Below the pieces are notes generated by a model. That model saw only the letters and a program-made list of their open reading frames with translations. It searched no databases and was not told the origin of the DNA. This document shows positions 24,717-42,491 of a DNA stretch of 64,000 nt, piece by piece. Position 1 is the first letter of the stretch. Each line of letters begins with the position of its first letter. Origin of the DNA: Strix aluco (taxonomy: Eukaryota; Chordata; Aves; Strigiformes; Strigidae). The position numbers were made by a program, and so were the translations under genes. Location: positions 106,766,610-106,830,609 of the forward strand of contig NC_133934.1 of assembly GCF_031877795.1 (NCBI RefSeq), in the 5' to 3' direction.

Positions 24717-25356
24717 TGTGATGTATGAAAGCTTTGCTTGTGCTTTGCTTCATTTGCTTCAAAGCTTTGCTTGTGTTTTGCTTCATTTGTTTCTCAAGGA
24801 CTCCTGACTCCTCAACGGTTTCCTTAGGTCCCTTTGTCCGTTTAGGTAAGATTGAAACACTCGTTAGGCTCCCTACGTAAATCACTGATAGCAGACTCAA
24901 GGCCTTCAGTGGACACTTGGGCAACTCCTATAATGAGATAAGGGGGCTCTAACAGACACAGAGACCCTATTATAGGGAAACTGATTTTGCTGACTTAGGA
25001 GACACCTGGACTTTACTTCACAGCGCATGCGCTGGAAAGAGAGTCAACTAGCGAACACTGTGAAGAAGACTGCTTACTTCCTCCCCCGACCATGGACGAC
25101 CCTCACCCTATTTTCACTATGCATGCTCGGATTATGCAAATGAATTCTGGGAATTTATTATCATAAGACACCCCTTTCTAGGAAATCTAACGAATATGTA
25201 TGATTTGTGTGTCTGTAAACTGATGTCCCTTGCTAATTCTTGGGAGCCCTTATGGTGGAGAATCCCCAGGGCGACCCCAGCACTGCCGATAAAAGAATAC
25301 TGCTTAACAGTTCTATTGGATTCTGACTGTTGAGTTAATTTCTTTGTTTCATTACA
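24717..25356 (+). mobile_element. Probable solo LTR of an avian endogenous retrovirus
   Basis: The right half has the make-up of a retroviral LTR 3' end: ccccagcactgccgataaaa acting as TATA/poly(A)-like signal, then an R-U5-like stretch (25290-25356) ending in TTACA. The proposed left end TGTGATG and right end CATTACA are imperfect inverted repeats with TG...CA termini. The flanking bases do not form a clear target-site duplication (ctgatc versus cttaga), and no primer-binding site follows, which argues for a solo or truncated copy. Near the left end, aaagctttgcttgtg recurs with a 33-base period (24728-24756 and 24761-24789, one mismatch). The boundaries are estimates; the family is not identified. 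Confidence 0.5.
24728..24789. repeat. Two-copy 33-base tandem repeat
   Basis: A 29-base core beginning aaagctttgcttgtg appears at 24728-24756 and again at 24761-24789, differing at one base. It sits at the left edge of the LTR-like segment. Confidence 0.85.
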
Positions 25357-25774
25357 CTTAGATGAAACACTTTTTGAGGTACAACCTGTCTCTTACCCTG
25401 TTTGTGTATGGTGATTAGCACAATGGGTGTCCATGGCTAGGATCTGAGCTGATGTTATAATGTATATAAATAATAATCCCACCAGTCTCATTTTCAAATC
25501 CCCAGTTATAAAACATCACGGACCATACACGCAATGGCTTGTATCAAATCCCACAGATGTCCCTGGCAAAGCACAGAACTGGATGTGGTCTCACATCTCC
25601 TGCTGCAGTAAGCAAACCTCTGGAAACCTCTGGAAACCATCAGAAAATGGACGGTGTTCTCCAGAGGAAGGATCTGCAACATTAAGGGCTGGTGACTGGG
25701 GCATTTAAAACAAGGCTGTTCTTTAAAAGGAAAGATCTAAGAAAGTCTCTTCAGACCCAACCCACATCAGGATA

Positions 25775-26016
25775 ATGAGACTGAAATCAGAGAAGAATGT
25801 TAACTGGTGCCACAAACAAGCAAGTATCCGGACAGCCACAGTTGTTTGGCCTACACTAGAAATAATATTTACAAACTTTGGCAATAAAATCAAAGCTGAC
25901 AATGGTCATCTGCTTCAGGGTCAAACCTTCCGCTGGCTTTTGCGGCATTTTGTTCTATATCCAAACACAACCCTACCATGGTCTCTAATGACTGGACTAC
26001 TTGAGAGGTTTATGTA
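25775..26016 (+). pseudogene. Degraded retroviral integrase-core fragment
   Basis: Reading the plus strand, IKADNG is followed by a TGLLERF motif, with about the spacing expected between the second Asp and the Glu of the DD35E integrase core. Aromatic residues and prolines between them are placed as in ERV-L-type integrases. The frame ends in TAG at 26015-26017, soon after the Glu motif, and I could not recognise reverse transcriptase or gag on the left. This is an old, non-functional remnant. It may belong to the element whose LTR lies just upstream, or to an older insertion. Chance similarity is possible because only the motif pattern supports it. Confidence 0.42.
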
Positions 26017-26017
26017 G

Positions 26018-31523
<5,506 letters not shown>

Positions 31524-32025
31524 TAAGAGTGGGGCCACTGTTCTCAAGCACAATCGGCATTTTAGGTCTCTCTCAGTCCTGGAAGCCATCACTGAGTACA
31601 CAGTGTGGAAGAAAAAGTCATGTATCCTCCCCATAGGAGCTCTGAGCATCCCTAATGTTTCTAATCCCCTGCACAGCAAAGTCTTGTGTGGCCACTGCTG
31701 GCCTTTGCTGGAGTTACACCCGAGAGCAAACTGATGCTCTTCCATGGGAACACAAGTCCCCAGTACTCCTAACCCCTACAGAGCCAGAGGCAGGGCTGCA
31801 GGGGTTGGTATCCCCTACTCTGGGCTCTGCATAGGGATGTGCTACACTCACCAATGGACAGGCCCAAGATGAGTTGGAGCTTGCATCTGAACCTGGGTCT
31901 CCAGGCTGGCAGAAAGGAGTGGAAAGTCCTACCCACTCAAAACCTCTCCAAAAAAAATCTTCTTTGTATGCCAATTCCCACTGCCATGGCTCTGTCATGT
32001 CCCCTGATCACTCTCCCGTTCCTGA

Positions 32026-32265
<240 letters not shown>

Positions 32266-32976
32266 TAGTTTGTAGCCAAAATTATTGCTCACCAAGTCCA
32301 ATCATCTGAAAGAAAACCAATTCATTCCATTACAATTTTAACAAAATAACCATTGTTCCCATGAAAAAACATTCACATTCTGGAAGTCATGATATTTTAT
32401 GCTCCTCTACTTTTTAAAAGTACAAGCTTCTGAAAAGCAGAAGTGTCCTTGTGATAGCAATCTAGCGAGTCTGGAACTGTTCTCTTCATTAGCAGATGTG
32501 ACAGTAATTACCATAACTAAGTCTTTCTAATTCATAGCCAACAGAAAAAATGTTTTGGTCATGAACTTTCATTCTCCAATATGACATGGGGAAACTTTTC
32601 TAAATAGATTAAGGGAATAATGAAAAACATTCAGATATGAACTGGTAGGAATGTTCTTTCAATCTGAAACTGGGGCATACAAAATGCATTTTGATAGGCC
32701 ATGGGATCTGTGTTACACTGGAAGAAAAGATTCTTGGCCAAATGCCTCTTGGTTCACTGAAGTCAAAGACTCATGTGAAACTGATGGTTCTAGGGCTTTA
32801 TTCCTGTTAGGATGGATGCAGGGTTAAACACACCTATAATGCACATGTTAATCACTGTCTGGCTGACATTTCTCATATTGCTCATCTTGCATTATTCCCT
32901 TGATATCTTGGGCATTAAGAAGACAATAAAGCTGATTCATTCTTTGGACTCATCCTTCTTATCCTCTGTTTTCTTG

Positions 32977-33073
32977 AATATCTCCAATAACCACTTAGAC
33001 ACAGCAGGAGCTGAAGCCATTGCCAGTTTGCTTTTGGATAACATACCCTACCTCCGCGCTCTTCAGCTCTCAG
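32977..33073 (+). CDS. LRRC74A: LRRC74A exon, LRR unit LNISNN, acceptor AG missing
   Basis: It encodes NISNNHLDTAGAEAIASLLL, DNIPYLRALQLS and ends one base into Gly with donor GTGGGC. The preceding tract cttatcctctgttttcttg is a good polypyrimidine stretch but ends in TG, not AG. Loss of one A from an ancestral TTAG would explain it. The nearest downstream AG (cttag at 32998) would break the frame. Confidence 0.82.
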
Positions 33074-33497
33074 GTGGGCTGTATGCACCCAAAGAGTGAT
33101 GGCAGCGGAAGTGAAATAACATGTGTTTCATTCCAGTCTCTCATCCTGAAAATATTAGTCAGATTATGGGCAAAATCAATCTCTCAGCTATGTCTCTGAT
33201 GGAAACCTGAGTAACAGTGGAAATCTAGATTTATAGTGATGTGATTAAATATTTGGCCTGCTCAACCTCCAGCACCTCTGAAAACCAGTCCCTTACGAGA
33301 AACTTAGATAATTGCTGGAGTGTCTCCCACATCTTGGAGTAATTCTACTCTATGGAGCAAATGGAATGGTGACTAATTTATAGCCAGATATGGGCTGTGA
33401 TTAACTGGAGGTTCCATGTAAAAGCACAGCTTCCTGCAGACCCCAGAACAGCACAAGGGAGAGATCAGCACACTGTTAACAAAATTTTCTTCCCCAG

Positions 33498-33547
33498 GAA
33501 ACAACTTTGGAGAGGACACTGCACCATACTTTGCTGAGGCATTAATG
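33498..33547 (+). CDS. LRRC74A: LRRC74A short exon
   Basis: A 50-base exon encoding (G)NNFGEDTAPYFAEALM. The acceptor is cttccccag and the donor is GTGAGT. It completes LSGNNF, equivalent to human LSGNDF. Confidence 0.85.
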
Positions 33548-34336
33548 GTGAGTTACCTGAAATCCAAGGTCATTTGCAGATCTGGCTGTGTAACAGACTC
33601 TCCTCATCTTGAAACTGCTACTCACTTGGCATGATTTCACTTGGCAATGCCCATATGATTTCCTGGCATAATTCTGCTAAGTGCTTTTTGCTTACTTGGG
33701 AAATGAAAGAGGCTGGGAGGACACAGAGCAGGATGGACTGTGTTAACATTTTCTCAGGACAGCTTTGCGACTCTGGCTGAGAAACCTTCAGGACTGTGTA
33801 ACAGAACAACAGAACAACATCTGGGTGACAAAAAAATTTCAAGAAGCATACATAACCCAATTTCATATCATTTTGCAATTCTTCAATAAAAATAAGACAC
33901 TTGAATTATCTGGTTAGTTCCTGTCTCAAAGCCTCTGCATCATTTGGCACCACCAGAAGCTGCCCTGAAGCAAGGCCTCGACCTGATATCAGAAACTGCT
34001 CTTGGTCAGGGTACAATGGTGGGAGTGAAACAGGCGGGAACAGAATTGCAGGATGTGTTGCAGGCCAGACATGAGCTGTGTGAGGGAAGTTTGCACACCA
34101 CAAAGTCTCATTGCCTTTGCTGTTTTGGGAAGATAATCACTGTGATGTTATATGACTGACAAAGCTTTGTTCTGGGATATGCAGACCCACAATCTCCGTG
34201 TTGATGATCTCCCATGCACTGAAAATTTCAGTGTATCTGCTATCTCTGTTTCATCCGCATGTGGGGGCCTTGGCATGGCATCTGGTTGCAGCTGGCTGGA
34301 AGATCTCATTGTCTCTACACATTTTTCTCTCTGCAG

Positions 34337-34418
34337 GGCAATTACCAAGTGAAGAAGCTGGACCTCAGCCACAATGAGTTCTCTGAGCAGGGAGGACAGC
34401 TCCTGGGACAGACGCTCG
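34337..34418 (+). CDS. LRRC74A: LRRC74A exon, LRR unit LDLSHN
   Basis: It encodes GNYQVKKLDLSHNEFSEQGG and QLLGQTL. The acceptor is tctctctgcag and the donor is GTAACT. It is very close to human NYQIKKLDLSHNQFSDVGG. Confidence 0.92.
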
Positions 34419-36067
34419 GTAACTTAATTTATTACTCCCACAAAGCTAGGAGTACAGGCACTGGGGTCTTGATGGTGTCAGCACAGTGAACATATATTTC
34501 CTTCTCCAGCAAAAATGCCCCATGACCTGGTGAGTAGTACAAAAGATGGGGTGCCCAGATTTAGAGCTTCCTGCATGGTCCACAGGCTCACCCTCATCAC
34601 CGTAGGTGATGCAGAACATAAATGCAGGTTGTGAAACCACAGTAACAGAGCAGTCTGTGTCAGAGAGAAGGGAGCTGAAAGAGAAGTCCATCAGGGGGTA
34701 TAAAGCAGAAAATTGCATTTTACTAAAATCTAAAATCTAATCTAATTTGTTTTAAGCTTTTGATTTCAAAGGTCAGGAGTGATTTCAATTTTTCTTAAGT
34801 AGCCCAAACCCTAATGTTTTGATCCATTGCACAGCAAGCAGCAAGGGAAACAGATTAGGAAGAAATAAAATTAAGCTGCCTTATTTATCTGTTCAGACTA
34901 AGTGAGATCCAGAGTGTGCTAGTAGTCCTGGAGGGGGAAAGCAGACAAAAATAGTTACAGTCTTTCAGTAATCTCAGGTGCTATTAATGCATTGGGAAAG
35001 ACTTGCATGAGTATCCCACAGCTCTTCTTCCCACAGTATGTCCAACACACCTGCTACCATAATGGCCACAGGCATGTGCTATAAGCACCCAGTGTTCCTT
35101 GAGTATTTCAATAACACAATGCCTTCAGTTTAATTAATGCTTTCCTTCTCCTTGTTCAGTATGTCCACTGATATATATCTCTTTCTAATTACAGTCCATG
35201 CCTTTAAAAGATGGATCAGTTAAAACTGCAGTGAGGACAAAGCACTGTGCTCCTGCCTTGGACAAGCCTACAGGCAACACAGAGATCAGTACTAAAACTT
35301 ATGACCTTCCTAGCCCAGAAAAATACCTCTCCAAAATTAAAGGTCTTACAGCTCTTCTCTCCTTCCAGCTCACTTGAGGCAGAAGCAACAGAGATTACTG
35401 CAGAATCTGTTACTTTTCTGTTTTGTTTCTTAAAGGAATATTTTTAAGTCAGCTAAACTCACCATCTGCCTCCATCCAACCTCCCATCCATGGAAAATCT
35501 GGATAGAAATTCTCTCTGAGAATGAAAAGCAAGTGTTGGCAGCAAGTTCTATCCCTCCCAGTGTCGCAGTAGACACAAATGAATTCACACATACCCCGCT
35601 CTAAGTAGAACTTACACCATGAGGTGTGCTATGCATGTGAATTGGCACTGCCACATATACAGCTGGGCACAGCTACCATATGAAGCTGAATTCCTCTCTT
35701 CTGCTAATCAAATGTACACAGAGTGAGTCTTGATATTTTAGATGTGGCAAGGAGAACCCAGCCATTTTTCACAGTGAGAAAAACAGTGTCTATTAATATA
35801 AGAAATCCTCCCTCTCTCTACCTTCCTCCTTCATAAATTATTCTTTGATTAAGCCAGGAAAAAAACTGTGTTCCCTTTCTGATTGTGATCAACAGCCCAT
35901 CCTCTGTTCTTTGGGTGCTGTGGACAGCAAAGACTCTGTAGGTACAGGTTCCTCCTACGGCAATCAATGAAGGTTGTTGCTGAACTCCCAGCAAACTTTA
36001 TCTTAGTCCCTAAGTGGGTCAGCAGCTGTGTCCAGACCATGAGCTAACATCTGTTTCTCTCTCCTAG

Positions 36068-36153
36068 CCAGCAACACAACACTGGAGACTCTGGACCTCA
36101 GCTGGAACCACCTGAGGAGGAAGGGGACAGTAGCACTGGGCACAGGTCTCAGG
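36068..36153 (+). CDS. LRRC74A: LRRC74A exon, LRR unit LDLSWN
   Basis: It encodes SNTTLETLDLSWNHLRRKGT and VALGTGLR. The acceptor is ttctctctcctag and the donor is GTAGGA. Confidence 0.9.
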
Positions 36154-36498
36154 GTAGGAAAGCCCTGTTTTGTGATACCCTTCACAGTGATTATTACCAG
36201 GAGCTGGTTGAAACACTGATCGGGAACTTGCATCCCTGAGGTCTGAGCAGGATTCAGTAGTTCTAGCAAGGCTTTTCCTACTGACGTGGATGTCAGCACC
36301 AGGAGAAAGACTAAAGCAGCAAGTAGGTGGGGTGACTTACATGGTGGAGAGACCCTGGTGACATTGCAGAGACGTTGGATTCATTTCGGCTGCCTGGATG
36401 TGACTTGAGGGATGCTCCTGTCTCAGCCAGGCAAGAAAGGGTAGAGTGGTACAGAAGATGGACATGCAGTAGCTAAGATCCCTCTTCTCTGTCTGAAG

Positions 36499-36693
36499 GG
36501 CAACGCTGCACTGAAAATACTCAACCTTTCTTGGAATGGCATTGGCAACGAGGGAGCACTGGACCTAGGAGAAGCTCTCAAAGTCAACAACGTTCTGGTT
36601 CATCTGGACATCAGCAACAACCAGATCAACAATGAGGGAGACAAGAAGCTCTGCAGGGGCCTTGAAGTCAATAGAAATCTCAAAATCTTGACA
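36499..36693 (+). CDS. LRRC74A: LRRC74A exon with two LRR units
   Basis: This 195-base exon encodes GNAALKILNLSWNGIGNEGA, LDLGEALKVNNVLVHLDISN and NQINNEGDKKLCRGLEVNRN, ending in LKILT. The acceptor is gtctgaag and the donor is GTAAAA. It is fully open and well conserved. Confidence 0.92.
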
Positions 36694-38374
36694 GTAAAAT
36701 AAAGCCAAGCAGTGCTGGAGGAATAAACAGAGGGAGTAGAAAGATCTGAGTCAGGTGGGACAGAAGACAGAGGTGAGCTGTCCGAGCTAGAACTGGAGGA
36801 AATGGGTATTGCTCTGGATTGAAGGTGAGCAGAGCGGAAGGAAATTCTATCCCGTGTATTGCTTCCAGGACAACTAAATTGCACTGTTCCCTCAAAAAAT
36901 CTCCCAGGGACTGACTTGGCATAACCCCACACCCATTATCATCCCAAAGTGGTTGATACCTGTCATGTCTAGTCTCAGTCAAGTGAGAACCTAGGCATTC
37001 AACGTGTCTAGCAGAGAGCCTAGGCATTCAACAGGTCTGCATATATACATAAAATGTAGTTGTGAAGGTACATATGTACACCTAATATGCATTTCAACCT
37101 AAGGCAAAAGTTCACACTGAAGTTTGCAGGTGGGCAAGACTGTGCCTTTCTCAGTGTGTTAATGATTTGCTAAGAATTTATTCAAAGATGGAATCAAATG
37201 TCATTGCCATATCAGAGCAATGCCACAGCACTACCTAAAGGAGTAGGGTATTATCAAGTCCTGAAAAAAGAAAGCCAAAACTGCCTTCTAGTAAACCAGG
37301 GATCAATAATCCTGGAAAGGGCAAAACTGAATGACCAGACAAGCTGGCTTCAGAGGTTAGGCATGAGAGCTAACATGTCTTCTCAATCCAAGATCATTCT
37401 CTAGGAATTCAGCTCAGAAAAGTCAACTTGCTTATGAGCTGCATTCTCAGCTAGATCTAACATCACCATCCTGAGAGCCTGCAAATGGCAGTATGGTGAT
37501 TGAGGGACATCTTTAAAGCTGTTCATGTAAGCCTGTCTTTGGACACCCCTGCCCTTGTAAATCACTGCAACCACAGAAGTCTGTGGGACTGCTGGTTTAG
37601 ATGATATAAGTAAATGCATCTGTTTGCCTTGCTCTTAACCTGGCTTGAGGTAAGGTTGCTAGCTCAGACCAAGGAATTCCTCTCTCTGTGCAGCTGCACA
37701 GATTGTCTTAGGAGCTGATAACAGAAAGGACTTAATTTAAAGATGGACACGTCTTCTGCTGGCCAATGTTAACCAAGAAAGTTTTCTTTCAAATGGTGGG
37801 AGTGGAAACTGCACATGAAGTCCAAAGTGGGGAAGAGGTGATGTTCACACACTGAAATGCACATGACAAAGCCAACCCTGTAATGCCAGATAGCCTTGTA
37901 GGCCAGAGGCAGCCAGTCAGTCTGAGCTCTTAGCTGCTGTGCTGCCAAGAGGAGCTGAGAGTATGGGAAATGTCCCAAGGGGCATACCCCCATGCAGAGG
38001 GACCCTACTAGCGAGCACACATTCAAATGCAGCCCATTGCCTCAGCCTTTCCCCATCACATGAGTGAACATGATCCACATCACATACACCTGTGTGACAG
38101 ACGTAAGGGACCTGATATGTGGAATTCCACACAAGGAGACAGAGAGAAGCTGAGAAGGCAACTCCACTGAGAAGTTGCATTGCAGAGTTTTGTGGGACAG
38201 AGATAAGAAGAGATGGTGAGATAGCAGATGAACCCATCAAAAAGGGCCACAGTTATTCTACAGCCCTGCTGAAGAATGGGAAGAAAGGGTCATCCTTGAG
38301 GTTACAGCATGCCTTCTGCCAGGCATGAAATCCTCATTCTAACCATGTCTAGATCTATGTCTCTTCTTTCGCAG

Positions 38375-38470
38375 ATGGTAAATAATTCCCTGACCATGGA
38401 AGGTGCCACTGGGCTAGTCACATCTGTCAGAAAGAACCCCAAATCCATTATGGAGGAGATCAACATCTCA
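38375..38470 (+). CDS. LRRC74A: LRRC74A exon, last LRR unit
   Basis: It encodes MVNNSLTMEGATGLVTSVRK and NPKSIMEEINIS, parallel to human RNPKSRMEELDIS. The acceptor is ttctttcgcag and the donor is GTAAGA. Confidence 0.9.
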
Positions 38471-38903
38471 GTAAGAGCTTACGTGCTGGAAAGCCTCTAG
38501 GACCATACACTATACATTTTGAGGAACTGGGTGGATCACAGAGCTTCCCCCTTTCAAAACTGTTTTGAGACTTGCCGTTTGTTTCATTTATGCACAGCCA
38601 GTAATAAAAAGCTACTAGTTGACAGCCTTTCTAGGAGCCATGTGGAAATTCTAGGGCTTTGGTCTAGCTCTGGAGAGAAGTGCCTGTAGTATCACCTCAT
38701 TGCACTTCCTTCCATTTTGCAATAGCAGAACAAGAACAAGAAGTAAATTCCCACTGGAGGATGAATTCTTTTCATCCCCTGAGCTGTCTGCCTCCAGGGT
38801 AGCCTAAGATGCTAGATACTGTGAAGTGCTTTGATACCCTGTCAATATATATGAGAAGTAGAAGATGGATGCTTCAAGGCATTGAAACAAAGCAATTTTA
38901 TTA

Positions 38904-38953
38904 AAAACAAACAAACAAAAAACCCCAAACAAAACAAACAAACAAACAAAAAC
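38904..38953. repeat. AAAC-type simple repeat in an LRRC74A intron
   Basis: Imperfect (AAAC)n interrupted by aaaaccccaaac. Confidence 0.85.
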
Positions 38954-41276
38954 CCATTAAAAGACTGGTGTGGAAGGAAAAAAAAATCTAAGAGGCCAAA
39001 TCTTAGTATGCTACTCTGTAGCGAGTCAGGAGCAGGACACCTATTGTTGTAACCACATGTGCTGCTTCTAAAATGGGAGCCCCAGAAATGCTTCTGGGCT
39101 CCTGAGTGAGGGAAGGGGTTGCATTACAGATCAACACTGGGGAGAGACCTGGGCACACATCAGTCCACTCCTGGCTCTCCCATCCATGCATTTGTGCTTC
39201 ATGGGAGCAGTTACAGAAGGTGTCAGAGGCCTCAGGACCCTCCATCCACCTTTGGGAGTACTATGATTAAAGTAAAGAGCATTTTCATGAAGATTAGGTT
39301 TAGGACTTGGAACATAAATAACATGTTCACATTTGAAACAAGCTAAAAAAAAGTTCATGGACAGTTTTGGAGACTCACATAGTGGGTTGTATCTAAGTTA
39401 CATCTGCATATGTTTCTTTGTCCTATGGCTATGGTATTAAAGAAAGAAACTAAAATGAAGCAGAGTAAATAATATTCATCTATGGTCTTTCCTGAGAGTA
39501 TCAAGGGCTTTCAACAGAGATCATCTGAAGAACAGGCATTCCTCTAGGGCAGATAATTTTTCATGCATAAATTAATATCAAAGAGAATTATTTGCCAAGT
39601 CTGCAAGGAGTCAGGCCTCATTCTGCAAAGGAAAACTAAAATGGGCTGTGTGAGGGTAAAGGACTTCATTACAGTATACATGGTTCTGCTAGTTGTATTA
39701 CTAATAACTAATAGGTTACTAATAACCTAAACAATTCATGAACTTGGAAAGAATAATGTATTTTAGCTAAATTCTGAGATATTAAATAAATTATTTAAAT
39801 GCATTTATTTAAAACGAGGCACTCAATAAATTTTGAGGCAAGGAGTTAATTAACGTTAAGGATCTTTAATCCAACATAAATCTTACGATGAATTTCTGCT
39901 TTTTAGGGTTAACAGATGCTCTTTTCACCTCACCCCTCAGAAAGTCTAAATTACCTGGCATTTCACAAGATAAATGGTTAATGGCATAAATTTACAATGA
40001 CATTTCAGTAACCCAATCAAATGCTTGTAGACAAACATCTAATCTGTCTGACAGACTTCATTCCACCTGTGATGTAGGTAGTCTTGCATTTCAATTCAAA
40101 GTATTGGCAAATATACAGCTCCAAAGATCTTACATTGTCTTAAACCTTTAAGAAATTAGTAAAGATTTTAATCTTTCATAGGAAACTTAACAGAAGACCT
40201 AAGCAAAAGCCTCTTCTGCCCCTTTTCCCAGCGATAAATGTTTATCTTGACTTTTAAAGAATGAATAATTAGTGTGTCTGTAAGAGGGATTTTGAATAAG
40301 GATCATATCTAGAAACCTTTGCATGGGTTTGACAGCACTAGCAAAGGTGAAGCAAGAGAATGGCACATTTTTAGCAGTTTATTGCTTCTGACAACATTTC
40401 TAAGCATGACTGTTCCCCACATTCTTTTCATAATCTACTCTTTATAGGGTTTTAACTTGCAGATACTGAGAATCAAACATTTTAGAGAAGTCATGAATCA
40501 AAATAGCCAGCACATGCCCATCTTCACCATCACAGTCGAAAAGAAAATACTGTTGCTTTTCAGCTGTCTGTGTTGTTTTTCTGGGCTGTGAACTGACTGT
40601 GACAAACATGCAGAAATGCACAAGCTGGGTCCCTCCAGGTGCCGCCGGACCCCAGCATGGTTTGTTAAGTCAGACATGGTGCTTTGGCTATGCTGCTTCT
40701 GAGGCCTCACTGGCAGTCCACTGGCTTTCTCATGGGGTCAAGCCCAGGCTGGCAAGCCTTGGAGAGAGCTGGCAGCCAGCAGAGCCAGCTTGGGCTCTCC
40801 TGTGCTGTGTTCCCAGGACTAGGACACTCTGCTAATGTGTATAGTGCAAGGATGTCTGAATGGCTTCTTCAGAGAGTCACTCTGCATCCATACAATCATG
40901 GCTGGTAAACCCAGCCAGACCCAGATTCATTCACTGTCTTTGAGTAGTAACAGTCAAGGGTTCAATGCACAGTAGATCATAAGGTTCTAGATGGATCTTA
41001 AGCTTCTAAAAAGAAGCTATAAGAATGTACTGGGAGACTTTATAAATAAACTTTGTGAAAATATAAGGTGCTTGATGCCTTGGGAAACTCCTGCAATGCC
41101 AGAAAACAGAAGCTTTCATTAATTTCCTGAACTGCCTTGAAATTTCCAGCAATTAATTATATAACCAACATAATACATGAACAATTCCCCTGTCAGCATG
41201 GGTATGAACAAAATCATAATCATGTTTTTAAAAGGTGAGTCAAGGCAAAGGCAAATTTGTCATAACTTAAATTCAG

Positions 41277-41565
41277 AATCATAGAATGATAGAATGGTTT
41301 GGATTGGAAGGGACCTTAAAGACCATCTAGTTCCAACCCCCCTGCCATGGGCAGGGACACCTTCCACTAGATCAGGTTGCTCAAAGCCCCGTCCAACCTG
41401 GCCTTGAACACTTCCAGGGATGAGGCATCCACAACCTCGCTGGGCAACCTGTTCCAGTGCCTCAACATTCTCACAGTGAAGAATTTCTTCCTTACATCTA
41501 ATCTAAATCTACCCTCTTTCAGTTTAAAGCCATTATCCCTTGTCCTATCACTACATGCCCTCATA
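41277..41565 (-). mobile_element. CR1 LINE fragment (3' end), antisense in an LRRC74A intron
   Basis: The lower end, atcatagaatgatagaatgg, is the reverse complement of the diagnostic CR1 tail with ATTCTATGA repeats. On the minus strand the body encodes the end of CR1 ORF2: [40 protein letters not shown] and [14 protein letters not shown]. It is 5'-truncated, as CR1 copies usually are, and the ORF2 tail is nearly free of damage, so it is a relatively young copy. CR1 abundance points to a bird. Confidence 0.95.
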
Positions 41566-42347
41566 AACTACAGTGACATTAATAATATTTGCATTGATAT
41601 CTTACTTCCTAGTATCTCAAAACCCTGAGTCAGGACACTGTGCTGCTGCCCATTCTGTAAGTGCTAAACCAGAAAACTCACAGTGTGAGCTCTGAAATGC
41701 TGAGCTGTCACTACCCCGTTAGAAATTCTTAGGAAAAAACAAACATCAGGTCTTATATGCTGACTGGAGCTTCCCACTAGGGTTACACAATGAAACAGAG
41801 CTTTACCAAAAATTATTTTCATCTGAAGACACTCCAACCCTTCCCAGATAGATGAATCTTTCTTGTTTGGGCTATAAAGCTGCATTGCTGGAGATACTAA
41901 TCGTTTTAGGCCTTGGACGATTTTTTTTTTTTTTTTCATTTTTGCAGAACTCGGGCACAATTTGGCCATTAACTGTTCAACTTGCAGTCCACATCTAAAC
42001 TGAATGAAGAGGAGACCCATCTAGCACTGTCTCAGGGATGAACATGAATCACTTGAATCACCTAACGTAAGAGGTCTTCAGTGTAGACATCTACCTGATG
42101 AATTAAACTAATTTCTACATAAATTGGTAGCCCCTTTCGTGTCTCAGACATGGGAAAAGAGAAAGAACACTTATTTAGGGTCGGGCCTCCATGGGATTCC
42201 TGAAAGTGAAGAGCAGAGATAGGAAAAGGCACCACCCTTAGGAGAGAATTGTTAATGTTGACTTTAGATGGATTGTGAATATAAACAAGTACTTGTTGTT
42301 CTTTGGGTGTCTACACTGACTGTGCTTTCCTTTCTCCTATGTACCAG

Positions 42348-42491
42348 AATGTGTTGGTGAATTAAACTTTCATCAAGTTGCTGGATGCAGTGTGTCAAAT
42401 GCGTCCTGAACTAGATGTCATCTATGGTGAGGTCAAAGGCTATATCACCACAATCCCCAAGCAGCATCCAAATCCCATGAAAGTGATTAGG
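42348..42491 (+). pseudogene. LRRC74A: LRRC74A C-terminal exon with in-frame TAA and GC donor
   Basis: After acceptor tgtaccag it reads NVLVN, then TAA at 42363-42365, then continues to align to human as TFIKLLDAVCQMRPELDVIY and HPNPMKVIR. The expected donor position reads AGG|GCGAGC, so a GT has probably become GC. Continued alignment beyond the stop shows that the stop is secondary. Confidence 0.8.
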
